A stretch of DNA of 64,000 nt from Paenibacillus rhizosphaerae (GTDB lineage Bacteria; Bacillota; Bacilli; Paenibacillales; Paenibacillaceae): contig NZ_JACHXJ010000001.1 of NCBI RefSeq assembly GCF_014192015.1, forward strand, positions 1,364,001-1,428,000, written 5' to 3'. Both the position numbers and the translations under genes were made by a program. The notes under the pieces are model-generated. The model did no database searches. It was not told where the DNA came from and saw nothing but the letters and a program-made list of their open reading frames with translations. Position 1 is the stretch's first letter. Every line of letters starts with the position of its first letter. This document shows positions 50,445 to 59,210 of the stretch, one piece after another.

Positions 50445-52356
50445 CGCCGGCAAAACGACTTTGACGGAACAAATTCTGTATCAGGCTGGGGTGATCGAAG
50501 AGGTGGGATCGGTCGACCAAGGCAGTACGATCACCGACTCTTTGGACATGGAACGGAGAAGGGGGATCACCATCAAAGCGGCAGCCGTGTCGTTTATGCT
50601 GGGCGATCTCAAGGTGAATTTGATCGATACGCCGGGGCATGCGGACTTTATATCCGAAGTTGAACATTCCCTGGGCGTCCTGGACGGCGTGATCCTGGTC
50701 GTATCCGCGGTTGAGGGAGTGCAGGCACAGACACGGGTATTGATGCAGACACTCAAGGAGCACGGAATCCCGGTGATTTTCTTTATCAATAAAATCGATC
50801 GGCCGGGTGCGGATTTCATTCGGGTGCGGGACTTAATCCGCAAGCTGCTGGATGAACGCATATGCGAGGTGTCCGTTGCCGAACAAGAGGGAACCGAGTC
50901 TGTTCAGGTGATTCCGGCGGATCCCGGTGCTTCGGGCTGGATCGAAGTGCTGGCTTTGGGCAGCGAATCGCTGATGGAAGATTTCGCCCAAGATGAAGTC
51001 ATAACCGAAGACCGGCTGGGACAGGAGCTCGGCAGACAAAGCCGGCAGGGACATGCGTTTCCGCTGTTTGCCGGATCGGCGGCGAAAGGCTTGGGGGTTC
51101 GGGAGCTGCTCTCCAGGCTGGCCGGTTATTTTCCTGTCCAACCATCTCAGGCGCTGTCCGCCCTGCCGCTGTCAGGACTGGTCTTCAAGATGATCGTCCA
51201 GCCAGGCGGGGAACGGCTCGTTTTTGTCCGGTTGTTTGGCGGACGGCTGCAAGCCCGGGCTGAAGTGACGGTCATTGCGCAGAATGGCTTGTCCGAAAAG
51301 ATTAAGATCAAACAGCTGTACGGGTTAAAGGATGGCCAAAGGAATCCGGTTCAGCACGTCGATGCCGGGGATATCGCTATTTTTGCCAGCGAACAGGTGA
51401 AGGTGGGGGACGTGATCGGCTGCGTGTCGGAGAACATGAAGGTATTCCGTTTTCAGAAGCCCCCGATTCAAGTGCAGGTATCCGCGGTTCGGCCGGAAGA
51501 AGGTCACTCCCTTCATCAGGCGCTGAGCGAGCTGACCGTGGAAGACCCGTTTTTGCAGTATGTATACGATTCTCATACGCACGAGAATATCATCCATGTC
51601 TTTGGCAAAGTCCAGCAGGAAGTGCTGCTCGAAACGCTGCGGGAGAGGTATGCGATTGAGGCTGTTTTCTCGGCACCGCAGGTGATTTGTATCGAAAAAC
51701 CGGTATCTTCCGGGGAGGCCGTGGAAAGCATCGGGGAGCCGGACAACCCGTTCTGGGCGACGGTCGGCTTCCGCGTCGAGCCTGGGCCTGCGGATTCCGG
51801 TCTGGTGTACCGTCTGGAGGTTGAACTGGGATCGCTTCCGCTGTCGTTTCAAAAGGCGATCCGGGAAACCGTAACGGAGGTCCTCCAGGAAGGGCTGTAC
51901 GGGTGGGGCGTTACCGATATCACGGTTACCCTGACCCACAGCGGTTACAGCAGTCCCGTATCCACGGCAAAGGATTTCCGCCTGCTGACACCGCTTGTTC
52001 TGATGAAGGCGCTGGAAGGAGCGGGGACCCAAGTGTATGAACCGGTCAACGAGCTGCAGATCAGCCTTCCCGAATCCAGCATCAGCAAAGTGCTGTTTCG
52101 GATCACGGCGCTGGAGGGGACCTTTGAGGAACCGAAGTTCGATGGCGGCATTGTTTATGTCATGGGGACGATTCCGGTGCGAAACGCTGACATTTTGAAA
52201 ACCGAGCTGCACGGTCTCACGGGCGGAGAAGGCGTTGTGTCGGTAAAGCCAGGCGGTTACATCGCCGCTGCATCGCCAATACCCGTCAATCAACGGAGGC
52301 AGCTGAATCCGCTCCAGCGCGGTGAATACATGCTGCATATCAATAAGGTTAAATAA
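50404..52356 (+). CDS. Tet(M)-type ribosomal protection GTPase
   Basis: A 650-residue EF-G-like translation factor. GTP-binding motifs: G1 AHVDAGKTTL (11-20), G2 RRRGITIK, G3 DTPGHADF (near 73) and G4 NKID (near 127). The N-terminal NIGVLAHVDAGKTTLTE and the domain order (G, II, III, IV, V) with the short form of about 650 residues match Tet(M)/Tet(O)/TetB(P)/Otr(A), which release tetracycline from the ribosome. The sequence differs from mobile Tet(M) and its base use is that of its neighbours; no mobile element flanks it. It may be an intrinsic ribosome-protection or ribosome-rescue factor. Its own ribosome site is weak and buried in a hairpin of the leader ORF. Confidence 0.88.
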   Translation: MNDTINIGVLAHVDAGKTTLTEQILYQAGVIEEVGSVDQGSTITDSLDMERRRGITIKAAAVSFMLGDLKVNLIDTPGHADFISEVEHSLGVLDGVILVVSAVEGVQAQTRVLMQTLKEHGIPVIFFINKIDRPGADFIRVRDLIRKLLDERICEVSVAEQEGTESVQVIPADPGASGWIEVLALGSESLMEDFAQDEVITEDRLGQELGRQSRQGHAFPLFAGSAAKGLGVRELLSRLAGYFPVQPSQALSALPLSGLVFKMIVQPGGERLVFVRLFGGRLQARAEVTVIAQNGLSEKIKIKQLYGLKDGQRNPVQHVDAGDIAIFASEQVKVGDVIGCVSENMKVFRFQKPPIQVQVSAVRPEEGHSLHQALSELTVEDPFLQYVYDSHTHENIIHVFGKVQQEVLLETLRERYAIEAVFSAPQVICIEKPVSSGEAVESIGEPDNPFWATVGFRVEPGPADSGLVYRLEVELGSLPLSFQKAIRETVTEVLQEGLYGWGVTDITVTLTHSGYSSPVSTAKDFRLLTPLVLMKALEGAGTQVYEPVNELQISLPESSISKVLFRITALEGTFEEPKFDGGIVYVMGTIPVRNADILKTELHGLTGGEGVVSVKPGGYIAAASPIPVNQRRQLNPLQRGEYMLHINKVK

Positions 52357-52372
52357 AACAAACGGTACATCC

Positions 52373-52405
52373 ACAATCCGAGGTTCCAGGCGAACGTCGG
52401 ATTGT
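52373..52405. repeat. Inverted repeat after the Tet(M)-like gene
   Basis: ACAATCCGA and TCGGATTGT form a perfect 9-bp inverted repeat with a 15-nt loop. No T tract follows, so it is not a classical terminator but may slow or stabilise the 3' end. Confidence 0.5.
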
Positions 52406-52539
52406 TGGCATGCACCGCAAGCCGTCATGCAAGATCTGATTCTGAACCCCGAAAATGACACATATCGTTAGATGGCATAACGTTTCATCTGCTGCAGATT
52501 ATCCGAAACCATCCATTTTTTGTAGAGAGGTGAACTGGT

Positions 52540-53844
52540 TTGAAAGGAAAAGCATTCAAAGCGCTCATGAGCTGCCTTCTGCTGCTGGGGCTGCTGCCTT
52601 GGAGCGCATCGGCAGAGACGGCACCCGAATCCGTGATTTATGGCGGCGGTCCGTTCTATGCCGGGGGGACCGATACGATGAATACGCTAAAAGCCTCCGG
52701 GTTCACGACGGTCATGCTCTGGACCATCCATGTCAACAGCAACGGGGATCTGGTGTATAACGATCAGCCGGTGGTTTCTAACGGCAGCTATATCGGCAAA
52801 GCGTCATGGCCTGCCGAGCTGGCTTCGCTCAAGCAGGCACCCACCTCGGTGAAGCGCCTTGAGATCAGCGTCGGTTCCTGGGGCGTGAGCGATTTCCAGA
52901 ACATCAAAAATCTCGTAGCGTCTCAAGGGACGGGAACAGGAAGCATTTTGTACAAAAACTTTGCCGCGCTCAAGTCGGCGCTTGGGGTCGATGCGGTGAG
53001 CTTTGACAACGAGGACTTATACGACGTTAACTCGGCGGTCGCCTTTGGAAAGATGCTGTCCGGGATGGGCTTAAAGATCACGCTGTGTCCTTATACCAAC
53101 GTCAGCTATTGGCAGAGCGTCAAATCCCAACTGGGGTCTAGCGTGGACCGCGTGTACCTGCAGGTATACGACGGCGGAGCGGGGAATGATCCGGCAGCCT
53201 GGAGCAGCCAGCTCGGAATGACGGTAATGCCGGGATTGGACAGCCAAACGTCCAGCGGCGGCAACACCCCCGCCCAAGTCAACAGCCGGATGAGCGCATG
53301 GAAGTCGTCGGCGGGCATCCAGGGAGGGTTTATCTGGTATTATGACGCCATTTTGAACAATCCGGCCGGAGGTTCAGCGGAGGACTACGCGGCGGCGATC
53401 AACAGTGCGCTGAGCGAACCCGCTAACGGATCGTTGACGACGGGCGGCACGGTATCCGCCAGCGCAATGGGTAGTCCATCCGGCGAAGAGAAGGAGAAGG
53501 CGTTTGACGGGAGCAGCTCAACGAAATGGCTAATTTTCACGAATGCGGGCTGGATTCAGTATCAATTCGGCGGCGGGGCATCCCATATCGCCACTTCCTA
53601 CTCGGTAACGTCAGCTAATGATTTTCCAGCCAGGGATCCGAAGAATTGGTCGCTTCAAGGATCGAATAACGGTACGAGCTGGACGACGCTGGATACCCGT
53701 ACAGGCCAAACCTTTGCAAGCCGCTTCCTGACGAAAACGTATACCTTTAGCAACACGTCCGCTTATTCGTATTACCGGCTCAACGTGACGGCGAACAATG
53801 GAGGCGCGGAGCTGCAGATCGCCGAGATCGGTCTGTATCCATAA
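52540..53844 (+). CDS. Secreted protein with glycosidase-like barrel and F5/8C domain
   Basis: A 434-residue exported protein. The signal peptide runs to SASA-ETAPE (cleavage after about residue 25). Residues 30-285 look like a GH18-type or similar TIM barrel: SVIYGGGPFYAGGTDTMNTL at the start, the D-x-x-x-D-x-E-like AVSFDNEDLYD near 148, and VYLQVYDGG and GGFIWYYDAI further on; the acidic motif differs from true chitinases. Residues 300-434 form an F5/8 type C (CBM32-like) domain, with KAFDGSSSTKWLIF and the NWSLQGSNNGTSWTTLDTRT core. TTG start after GAGGTGAAC. Substrate unknown; sugar binding is likely. Confidence 0.8.
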   Translation: MKGKAFKALMSCLLLLGLLPWSASAETAPESVIYGGGPFYAGGTDTMNTLKASGFTTVMLWTIHVNSNGDLVYNDQPVVSNGSYIGKASWPAELASLKQAPTSVKRLEISVGSWGVSDFQNIKNLVASQGTGTGSILYKNFAALKSALGVDAVSFDNEDLYDVNSAVAFGKMLSGMGLKITLCPYTNVSYWQSVKSQLGSSVDRVYLQVYDGGAGNDPAAWSSQLGMTVMPGLDSQTSSGGNTPAQVNSRMSAWKSSAGIQGGFIWYYDAILNNPAGGSAEDYAAAINSALSEPANGSLTTGGTVSASAMGSPSGEEKEKAFDGSSSTKWLIFTNAGWIQYQFGGGASHIATSYSVTSANDFPARDPKNWSLQGSNNGTSWTTLDTRTGQTFASRFLTKTYTFSNTSAYSYYRLNVTANNGGAELQIAEIGLYP

Positions 53845-53871
53845 TTCCCTAACCCCGCGTGAGCCGTTCAA

Positions 53872-53903
53872 CACCGTCAGCTCACGTATAGAGGCTGGCG
53901 GTG
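53872..53903. terminator. Weak hairpin between converging genes
   Basis: CACCGTCAGC pairs with GCTGGCGGTG with one mismatch across a 12-nt loop; neighbouring GTGAGC/GCTCAC is an alternative stem. T tracts are poor. Confidence 0.4.
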
Positions 53904-53911
53904 CTATTTCG

Positions 53912-54112
53912 TCAATCGCGTTTGATTTTGCCGAATTCATCCGTTAACCTGTCCAGCTTACGATTTAATGCTTCCAGCTTCTTATCGTAATGGCGGTAAG
54001 TGAAATAACCTAGAACCGCTTTGCCCAGAAAAAAGACGACCGCGGCGATGACGATCAAAAAGTAATTGTGGGCGAGCTGCCTGAGCCAGCTGTTAATCGC
54101 ATGCATATCCAT
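53912..54112 (-). CDS. Small membrane protein with coiled-coil tail
   Basis: A 66-residue protein: one membrane helix (NYFLIVIAAVVFFLGKAVLG, residues 15-34) followed by a charged heptad-like tail (YDKKLEALNRKLDRLTDEFG) suited to a coiled coil. Layout resembles small holin-like or YvlB-type proteins but I cannot name a family. ATG 54112 has AAAGGAAG seven bases upstream; the frame open to 54148 lacks a site. Single gene. Confidence 0.7.
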   Translation of the reverse strand: MDMHAINSWLRQLAHNYFLIVIAAVVFFLGKAVLGYFTYRHYDKKLEALNRKLDRLTDEFGKIKRD

Positions 54113-54296
54113 GAGCGAGCTTCCTTTGTCCTTGTGATGAGTATACATCAGCTTTTTCCATATCGGAGCTATTATATCCGCTTATCATCGAGCGTTTAGG
54201 AAATAAGCGGCAGACAGAAGCAATAACGCAGTTTCAAAAGTGCCGCCTTTCTGTGAAATCATGACAGGACGGCCGTCAAGTTGTCGTTATATTGCA
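54113..54296. other. Intergenic, nothing recognised
   Basis: Upstream region of the small membrane protein gene (leftward). No fragment, hairpin terminator or further ORF with a ribosome site was found. Confidence 0.4.
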
Positions 54297-54325
54297 TTGT
54301 TCGGATGCGCTTTCATTTCTATAAT
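54297..54325 (+). promoter_or_regulatory. Sigma-A promoter of the oxidoreductase-isomerase pair
   Basis: TTGTTC (54297-54302), 17-base spacer, consensus TATAAT (54320-54325), 90 bases before the start codon. Confidence 0.7.
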
Positions 54326-54415
54326 GGGGATGACATAAATTACTGCTGAGATGAAGCCGGCAAGCCGTATGGAAGTATCCTTACTGTACCGTATTTTATT
54401 GAGGAGGCTGTGTAC

Positions 54416-55408
54416 ATGAGCAAAGTTCGCGTAGGCATCATCGGCACGGGAGGCATCGCCGCTTGGCATGCCAGACAACTGCTGGAACTACCGGAGGTTC
54501 AAATTACAGCTTTGACGGACACCAGTGACAAGAATCGGAATGCTTTTGTGGAAAAATTCGAGCTTCGTGAAGCCCGCCAGTACTCGAATTACGAGGATAT
54601 GCTGGCACAGGCAGAGCTGGACGCGGTGGTGATCTGTTCACCGCACACCCAGCATTTTCAGCAGGCGCAGGATGTGCTCAGCAGCGGTCGGCATGTACTG
54701 ATCGAAAAGCCGATGACCTGCTCTTCGGCCGAGGCCGAGCTGCTGATTCATACCGCCGAGCAGGCGGGGAAAATTTTGCAGGTATCGTATCAGCGCCACT
54801 TTCAACCCGAGTTCCTGTACATAAGGGATGCCATTGCTAGCGGCGTCATTGGCAAAGTCACCTCGGTTACCGCTTCGCTGTATCAGGAATGGAGACAGGG
54901 GACGCCCGGTTCCTGGCGGCAAGACCCGGCGCTCTCCGGGGGCGGCTTCCTGATGGATTCCGGCAGCCACATTATCGATGTGCTGCTCTGGACCACCGGG
55001 CTGACGCCGGTAGACGTCAAACCGCAGCTGCATATGCACGGTGCGCCGGTCGAGATCGATACTTTCACCTCGATCCGGTTTGCGGAAGGCGCTGTGGCTG
55101 GTTTGAATCTGGTCGGCTATGCACCTTGCTGGCATGAAACCTTCGTGTTCTGCGGCGAGGACGGCGGTATCTTCTATGACAACGGAAAAATCACGCTGCG
55201 GCGGCTGAAGCAGGAGCCGATCGTTCCGGAACTGCCAGAGCAGACGACGAACCAGGACAAAAGTTTCATCGACGCGATCTTGGGCCGGCACGAAGTGCTG
55301 GTGCCTGGAGAATTCGCTCTGAAGGTTGTCAAGCTGTCCGAGATGATCTACCAGGCGGCAGGCTATGTCCCGCAGGCCGCGTCGATAACAGAGGAGGAAA
55401 ATGTCTAA
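54416..55408 (+). CDS. Gfo/Idh/MocA family oxidoreductase
   Basis: A 330-residue NAD(P)-dependent dehydrogenase. Cofactor site VGIIGTGGIAAWHARQLLEL (residues 5-24), EKP motif (LIEKPMTC near 98), and GGFLMDSGSHIIDVLLWTTG (near 180) with the family's catalytic D-x-x-x-H. Start 54416 follows GAGGAGG by eight bases. The stop shares one base with the start of the isomerase gene, indicating coupled translation. The pair suggests oxidation and isomerisation of a sugar or cyclitol; which one is unknown, although iolG-iolE is the same pairing of families. Confidence 0.88.
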   Translation: MSKVRVGIIGTGGIAAWHARQLLELPEVQITALTDTSDKNRNAFVEKFELREARQYSNYEDMLAQAELDAVVICSPHTQHFQQAQDVLSSGRHVLIEKPMTCSSAEAELLIHTAEQAGKILQVSYQRHFQPEFLYIRDAIASGVIGKVTSVTASLYQEWRQGTPGSWRQDPALSGGGFLMDSGSHIIDVLLWTTGLTPVDVKPQLHMHGAPVEIDTFTSIRFAEGAVAGLNLVGYAPCWHETFVFCGEDGGIFYDNGKITLRRLKQEPIVPELPEQTTNQDKSFIDAILGRHEVLVPGEFALKVVKLSEMIYQAAGYVPQAASITEEENV

Positions 55409-56277
55409 TGAGCAATCCCATCGGAATGCGAATTCCACCCAAAATCGGTGCGGAAGGTATCCGGCAAACGGCTCTGTGGGCGGCGGAAGCCGGTCTTGAT
55501 ATTCTGGATGTCCCGCAGCTGACTCCGGAAGTAAAGCAGGCGTGCGAGGAGGCCGGCATCGGGATCGGATCGGTCGATGCCCAGCAGACGGCAAAGCTTC
55601 TCAGCCGCGACGACTCTGTAAGAGAGGCGGCTGTAACCTCAGTAAAACAGCAAATGGACGGAATATCGGAACTCGGCGGCAGCGTCATGTTTATGTGTCT
55701 CGTCCCGGAAGACCATACACTGCCACGCAGGGAGGGCTTCGCTATCTGGAAGGATACGTTTCCAGAACTGGTCCGCCATGCTGAGGAGAAAGGTGTTTAT
55801 ATGGCGATCGAGGGCTGGCCCGGCCCGGCGCCGTATTATCCGACGCTGGGATGTACGCCGGAAATGTGGAGAGCGATGTTCGAAGCGATCCCTTCGCGGC
55901 ATTTCGGGCTCAACTATGATCCTTCCCACCTGGTCCGGCTGGGCATTGATTATCTCCGCGCTTTGAGCGAATTCGGGGACCGGGTCGTTCACTGCCACGG
56001 TAAGGATACGGAAATTTTGCACGATGAGCTGTACGAGTGCGGAGTCATCCCCGCAACCTTTGGGGAGAAATATGGTTTCTCCGAAGGCTCATGGCGTTAC
56101 ACGATCCCGGGACATGGCGAAGTGGAATGGAGCAAGGTTGCCGTAAGGCTTGACCGGCTTGGCTACCAGGGAGCGGTAAGCATCGAGCTCGAGGATCACC
56201 GGTTTTGGGGATCAATCGAGGCGGAGCGGCAGGGGATCGTGAAAGCTGCCGAGCATCTGGCTCTGTATTTTAAATAA
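55408..56277 (+). CDS. Sugar phosphate isomerase/epimerase family protein
   Basis: A 289-residue xylose isomerase-like TIM barrel (AP endonuclease 2 superfamily). Metal-site segments: VYMAIEGWPG (near 130), FGLNYDPSHLVRLGID (near 168-183), VVHCHGKDTE (near 192), and AVSIELEDHRFWG near the end; the Glu, Asp and His residues bind divalent metal. Its start overlaps the oxidoreductase stop (TAATG). Similar proteins epimerise or dehydrate cyclitols and keto sugars. Substrate not predictable. Confidence 0.86.
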   Translation: MSNPIGMRIPPKIGAEGIRQTALWAAEAGLDILDVPQLTPEVKQACEEAGIGIGSVDAQQTAKLLSRDDSVREAAVTSVKQQMDGISELGGSVMFMCLVPEDHTLPRREGFAIWKDTFPELVRHAEEKGVYMAIEGWPGPAPYYPTLGCTPEMWRAMFEAIPSRHFGLNYDPSHLVRLGIDYLRALSEFGDRVVHCHGKDTEILHDELYECGVIPATFGEKYGFSEGSWRYTIPGHGEVEWSKVAVRLDRLGYQGAVSIELEDHRFWGSIEAERQGIVKAAEHLALYFK

Positions 56278-56303
56278 TTCTGATTAGCATATGTCGGTCT
56301 ATT

Positions 56304-56495
56304 TTGAATGAAAAGCACCCAGGGTGTTTTAATCTCCCGCATCATCCCGTCATCTCGGGAGTGCTCCCTGCAGGAGACGAATGGCCGGATGCCGAGCTGC
56401 GGGGGCTGCTGAAGCTGGCCGACCGGGCGCTGTATGAGGCCAAGCGGGCCGGCCGAGACACGGTGAGGATTGCTGCGGAAACGTCCCTAGAATAG
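56304..56495 (+). pseudogene. Remnant of a GGDEF (diguanylate cyclase) domain
   Basis: The frame ends with GLLKLADRALYEAKRAGRDTVRIA, split here as LLKLADRALYEAKR and AGRDTVRI: the last helix and strand of a GGDEF domain. Before it, ISGVLPAGDEWPDAELR corresponds to the S-I-G-V strand with about one codon missing. The catalytic GGDEF loop and everything before it are absent, and there is no ribosome site, so this is a gene tail left by deletion. Confidence 0.7.
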
Positions 56496-56501
56496 TACAT
56501 A

Positions 56502-56537
56502 AAGGAAGCCAGCCCCTTGGGGGGCTGGCTTCCTTTT
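56502..56537. terminator. Bidirectional terminator
   Basis: GGAAGCCAGCCCC (56504-56516) pairs with GGGGCTGGCTTCC (56521-56533), a perfect 13-bp stem with a 4-nt loop and T/A flanks. Confidence 0.88.
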
Positions 56538-56577
56538 GCGTGTATGTATTGTATATTTGAATATTTTCAATGTCGCA

Positions 56578-57471
56578 TTAGTCTTCTCTTCCGGCCGCCG
56601 TCCTCGTCATGGACGCGTGTGACTGCCGGTATTCTCTGGGCGTCATGCCGGTAATCTTCTTGAAGAGCCCGTTGAAAAACGCGATGTCCGCATACCCTAC
56701 GGCCGCAGAGATATCGTGTATCCGGCGGGGAGTCGACCGGAGCAGGCGGCAAGCCTCCTGAATCCGGATTCGCTGTAAATACTTGATGGGAGTGAGTCCG
56801 GTATGTTTAACGAACAGCCTTTGAAACTGCCGCTCCCCAATCCCAAGCTCACCGGCCAGCTCCTCTACGGTAAACGGACGGCTGTAATGGCCATGAAGCA
56901 TGGACAGCACATGGTCCATACCTACAGTGGGCGGCGATGCCCCTTCCACTGTGGCTTCATGAATCCGGATGATGCAGATCATCAGCTGAAGCATGCCTGC
57001 GTACAGGGCGGTTTCCCTCCCGGTACGCTCTACCGAATACTCGCGGTACAGCCGTTCAAACCAGCCTTTGGCTTCGCCGTCACGGTCGCGGTAGTGCATA
57101 ATTTCATGAAAAGCCAGCAGCCTTCTCAGCTCATCGCCTCCGGGTACCAACCCCAAAATTTTGGTAGCGTTCTCCATGGAGGTCAGGCAGTTATACACGA
57201 TCAGCTGTCGGTCCTTAGCGGTTGACCCCGGCCGGAAGACATGCGAAGCGCCGATTGGAATGACAAACAGGTCCCCCGCAGATACGGGCATGACCTCATC
57301 GCCTGTATGGTGGTACCCGGTTCCTTCACTGACATAACTCATTTCCAGAAAATCATGGTGATGTTCGGTTAACTCATAGGACTCGGCATTGCGGTTTACG
57401 AAAATCGAGAAGTCATCCCAATTGTTGAAATACTCTCTGCCGCTCAGCAGCCTTACCGTACGCTTAGGCAT
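56578..57471 (-). CDS. AraC-family regulator, probable rhamnose activator
   Basis: A 297-residue regulator with a cupin sensing domain (about 20-115; ELTEHHHDFLEMSYVSEGTG near 32-51, VSAGDLFVIPIGASHVF) and an AraC double HTH (about 190-285; VEELAGELGIGERQFQRLFV, then AAVGYADIAFFNGLFKKITG, MTPREYR). Start 57471 has GAGG upstream; longer frames to 57606 run through the operator and are rejected. It is divergent from rhaB-rhaA, as RhaR/RhaS-type activators usually are, and the spacer contains direct repeats 30 bases apart. The ligand, L-rhamnose, is inferred from this position. Confidence 0.85.
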   Translation of the reverse strand: MPKRTVRLLSGREYFNNWDDFSIFVNRNAESYELTEHHHDFLEMSYVSEGTGYHHTGDEVMPVSAGDLFVIPIGASHVFRPGSTAKDRQLIVYNCLTSMENATKILGLVPGGDELRRLLAFHEIMHYRDRDGEAKGWFERLYREYSVERTGRETALYAGMLQLMICIIRIHEATVEGASPPTVGMDHVLSMLHGHYSRPFTVEELAGELGIGERQFQRLFVKHTGLTPIKYLQRIRIQEACRLLRSTPRRIHDISAAVGYADIAFFNGLFKKITGMTPREYRQSHASMTRTAAGRED

Positions 57472-57494
57472 GATTTTTAACCTCGCTATGTCGG

Positions 57495-57531
57495 AATTAC
57501 CGGGTAAAATGTCGCTTTTACCTAAATTACC
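57495..57531 (+). promoter_or_regulatory. Direct-repeat activator site in the rha promoter
   Basis: AATTACC occurs at 57495-57501 and 57525-57531, exactly 30 bases (about three helical turns) apart, each followed by a GGG-containing block. Between them lies the dyad GGTAAAA/TTTTACC (57503-57522). The second copy covers the -35 position of the rhaB promoter. Confidence 0.6.
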
Positions 57532-57554
57532 CGGGGTGTTAATCATTTTATGAT
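57526..57554 (+). promoter_or_regulatory. rhaBA promoter, activator-dependent type
   Basis: A -10 TATGAT at 57549-57554 has ATTACC, a poor -35, 17 bases upstream at 57526-57531, which coincides with the second AATTACC half-site. This is the arrangement of a class II activated AraC-type promoter. Confidence 0.5.
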
Positions 57555-57725
57555 AAATAGGAGGATAGAACAAGATCTGGACATGGAACTCTTGGAAATG
57601 ACGCACGACAAGTTTTTATGGAAGCAGCGGAAGGGCTGGTGCCGGAACCTGCTCCTGAAATGACAGTGCGGATCGAAAGCGTTTCCATGGGGAGGACGAA
57701 CTTGGTTCAGAAAGGGGATGGAGGT

Positions 57726-59174
57726 ATGGATGCTCATATCGCGGTCGATATCGGGGCATCAAGCGGGCGCCTCGTTCTCGGAAGGCTGCAGGATTCCAAG
57801 CTGGTGCTGGAGGAAATCCACCGATTCGACAACGGCTTCCGTGAGCAGGACGGCTCCCTGTATTGGGATATCGAGCATTTGTTGGAGCAAATCGTCGCAG
57901 GGCTGCAGGCAGCCAAGAAGGCTGGGGTCGATTCCTGTACGTTAGGGATCGATACCTGGGCGGTGGATTATGCACTGGTCGACAAGGAAGGCAAGAGGCT
58001 TATGGAGGTTTACGCCTACCGTGACTGGCGGACGGATTCGGCCCCTGCGGAGCTGGAGAAGCTTATTTCCCGCGAAACCCTCTATGAGAAGACAGGCATC
58101 CAGCAGCTGACGTTCAACACAATCTACCAGCTGTTTGCACATGACCGGGACGAACGGACACGGGCGGACCAAGTTCTGCTCGTACCGGATTATTTGTATT
58201 ACCGCCTGTCTGGGAAGCGGATCAACGAAGTGACCAATGCGTCCACCACACAGCTGCTTAACTTGCAGAGCCGGGATTATGATGCAGAGCTGTTATCCTT
58301 ACTCGGGATGCGTCGAGAACAGTTTGCCGCGTTGACCGAGCCGGGAACCCCCCTTGGAGGGCTGGACCCGGCACTTCAGCAGCAGTACGATTTGCCGTTA
58401 TGCAGCCTTGTCGTCACGGCAACCCATGATACCGCTTCCGCGGTGCTTGGTGTACCCGCCCGTGAGGGGAGTTCCTGGGCCTACTTGAGCAGCGGTACAT
58501 GGTCCCTTCTGGGCGTGGAGCGGGATCAGCCATTGAACACGAAGGAAACGATGACAGCGAACTACACCAACGAATGGGGCGCTTATGGAACCTATCGTTT
58601 TTTGAAAAATATTACGGGTCTCTGGTTAATCCAGGAGGTCCGCCGGCAGAACGGAGACCGGTACAGCTTTGCTGAGCTGGTTCAAATGGCGGAGCAGTGC
58701 GGGCCTTACCGCAGCCTGATTGATTGCAACGACGACCGGTTCCTTAATCCGCCGGACATGGCGGAAGAGATCCGCAGCTTTTGCAGCGGGACCGGGCAGC
58801 AGGTCCCGGAGTCGATTGCCCAGGTGGCGCGCTGCATTTTCGACAGCTTGGCTTTAAGCTACGGCACGTATTTGGATGAATTGGAAGCGCTGACCGGAGA
58901 ACCCATCGAGGTCCTGCACATCGTGGGCGGCGGAGCGAAAAACGCACTGCTCTGCCAGCTGACGGCCGACGCCACCGGCCGGAAGGTTTGCGCAGGCCCC
59001 GTCGAATCCACGGCGCTCGGCAACTTGATGGTCCAAATGATCCATGCCGGAGTGTTCACGGATATTCACGAAGCCAGAAGAGCCGTTGCCGAATCTTTTG
59101 AAGTGACCCTCTATAAACCGGAACCCGTCGCGGTTGATGTTAAGGAACGCTGGAATAGGATCGTGAAGAAATGA
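57726..59174 (+). CDS. rhaB: Rhamnulokinase
   Basis: Phosphorylates L-rhamnulose at C1. A 482-residue FGGY-family kinase with the first phosphate loop AVDIGASSGRLVLGRL (residues 6-21), GIDTWAVDYALVDKEG (near 75), the THDTASAVLGVPA segment (near 235) and the ATP-binding HIVGGGAKNALLCQLTAD (near 398). The A-S-S-G-R and the D-T-W-A-V-D-Y patterns are typical of rhamnulokinase. ATG 57726 follows GGATGGAGG; the frame is open from 57618 but without a site. 36 bases before rhaA. Confidence 0.94.
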   Translation: MDAHIAVDIGASSGRLVLGRLQDSKLVLEEIHRFDNGFREQDGSLYWDIEHLLEQIVAGLQAAKKAGVDSCTLGIDTWAVDYALVDKEGKRLMEVYAYRDWRTDSAPAELEKLISRETLYEKTGIQQLTFNTIYQLFAHDRDERTRADQVLLVPDYLYYRLSGKRINEVTNASTTQLLNLQSRDYDAELLSLLGMRREQFAALTEPGTPLGGLDPALQQQYDLPLCSLVVTATHDTASAVLGVPAREGSSWAYLSSGTWSLLGVERDQPLNTKETMTANYTNEWGAYGTYRFLKNITGLWLIQEVRRQNGDRYSFAELVQMAEQCGPYRSLIDCNDDRFLNPPDMAEEIRSFCSGTGQQVPESIAQVARCIFDSLALSYGTYLDELEALTGEPIEVLHIVGGGAKNALLCQLTADATGRKVCAGPVESTALGNLMVQMIHAGVFTDIHEARRAVAESFEVTLYKPEPVAVDVKERWNRIVKK

Positions 59175-59210
59175 TCATTTACCAAATCCAATTCTCGGGA
59201 GGCAAGTAAC

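Noticed and set aside
50404..52356. Tet(M)-like gene as part of a transposon
   Set aside because: No integrase, excisionase, terminal repeats or composition shift on either side.
57550..57664. Possible leader ORF before rhaB (starts at ATG 57550)
   Set aside because: The ATG lies at the -10 region, upstream of the predicted transcription start, and has no ribosome site.
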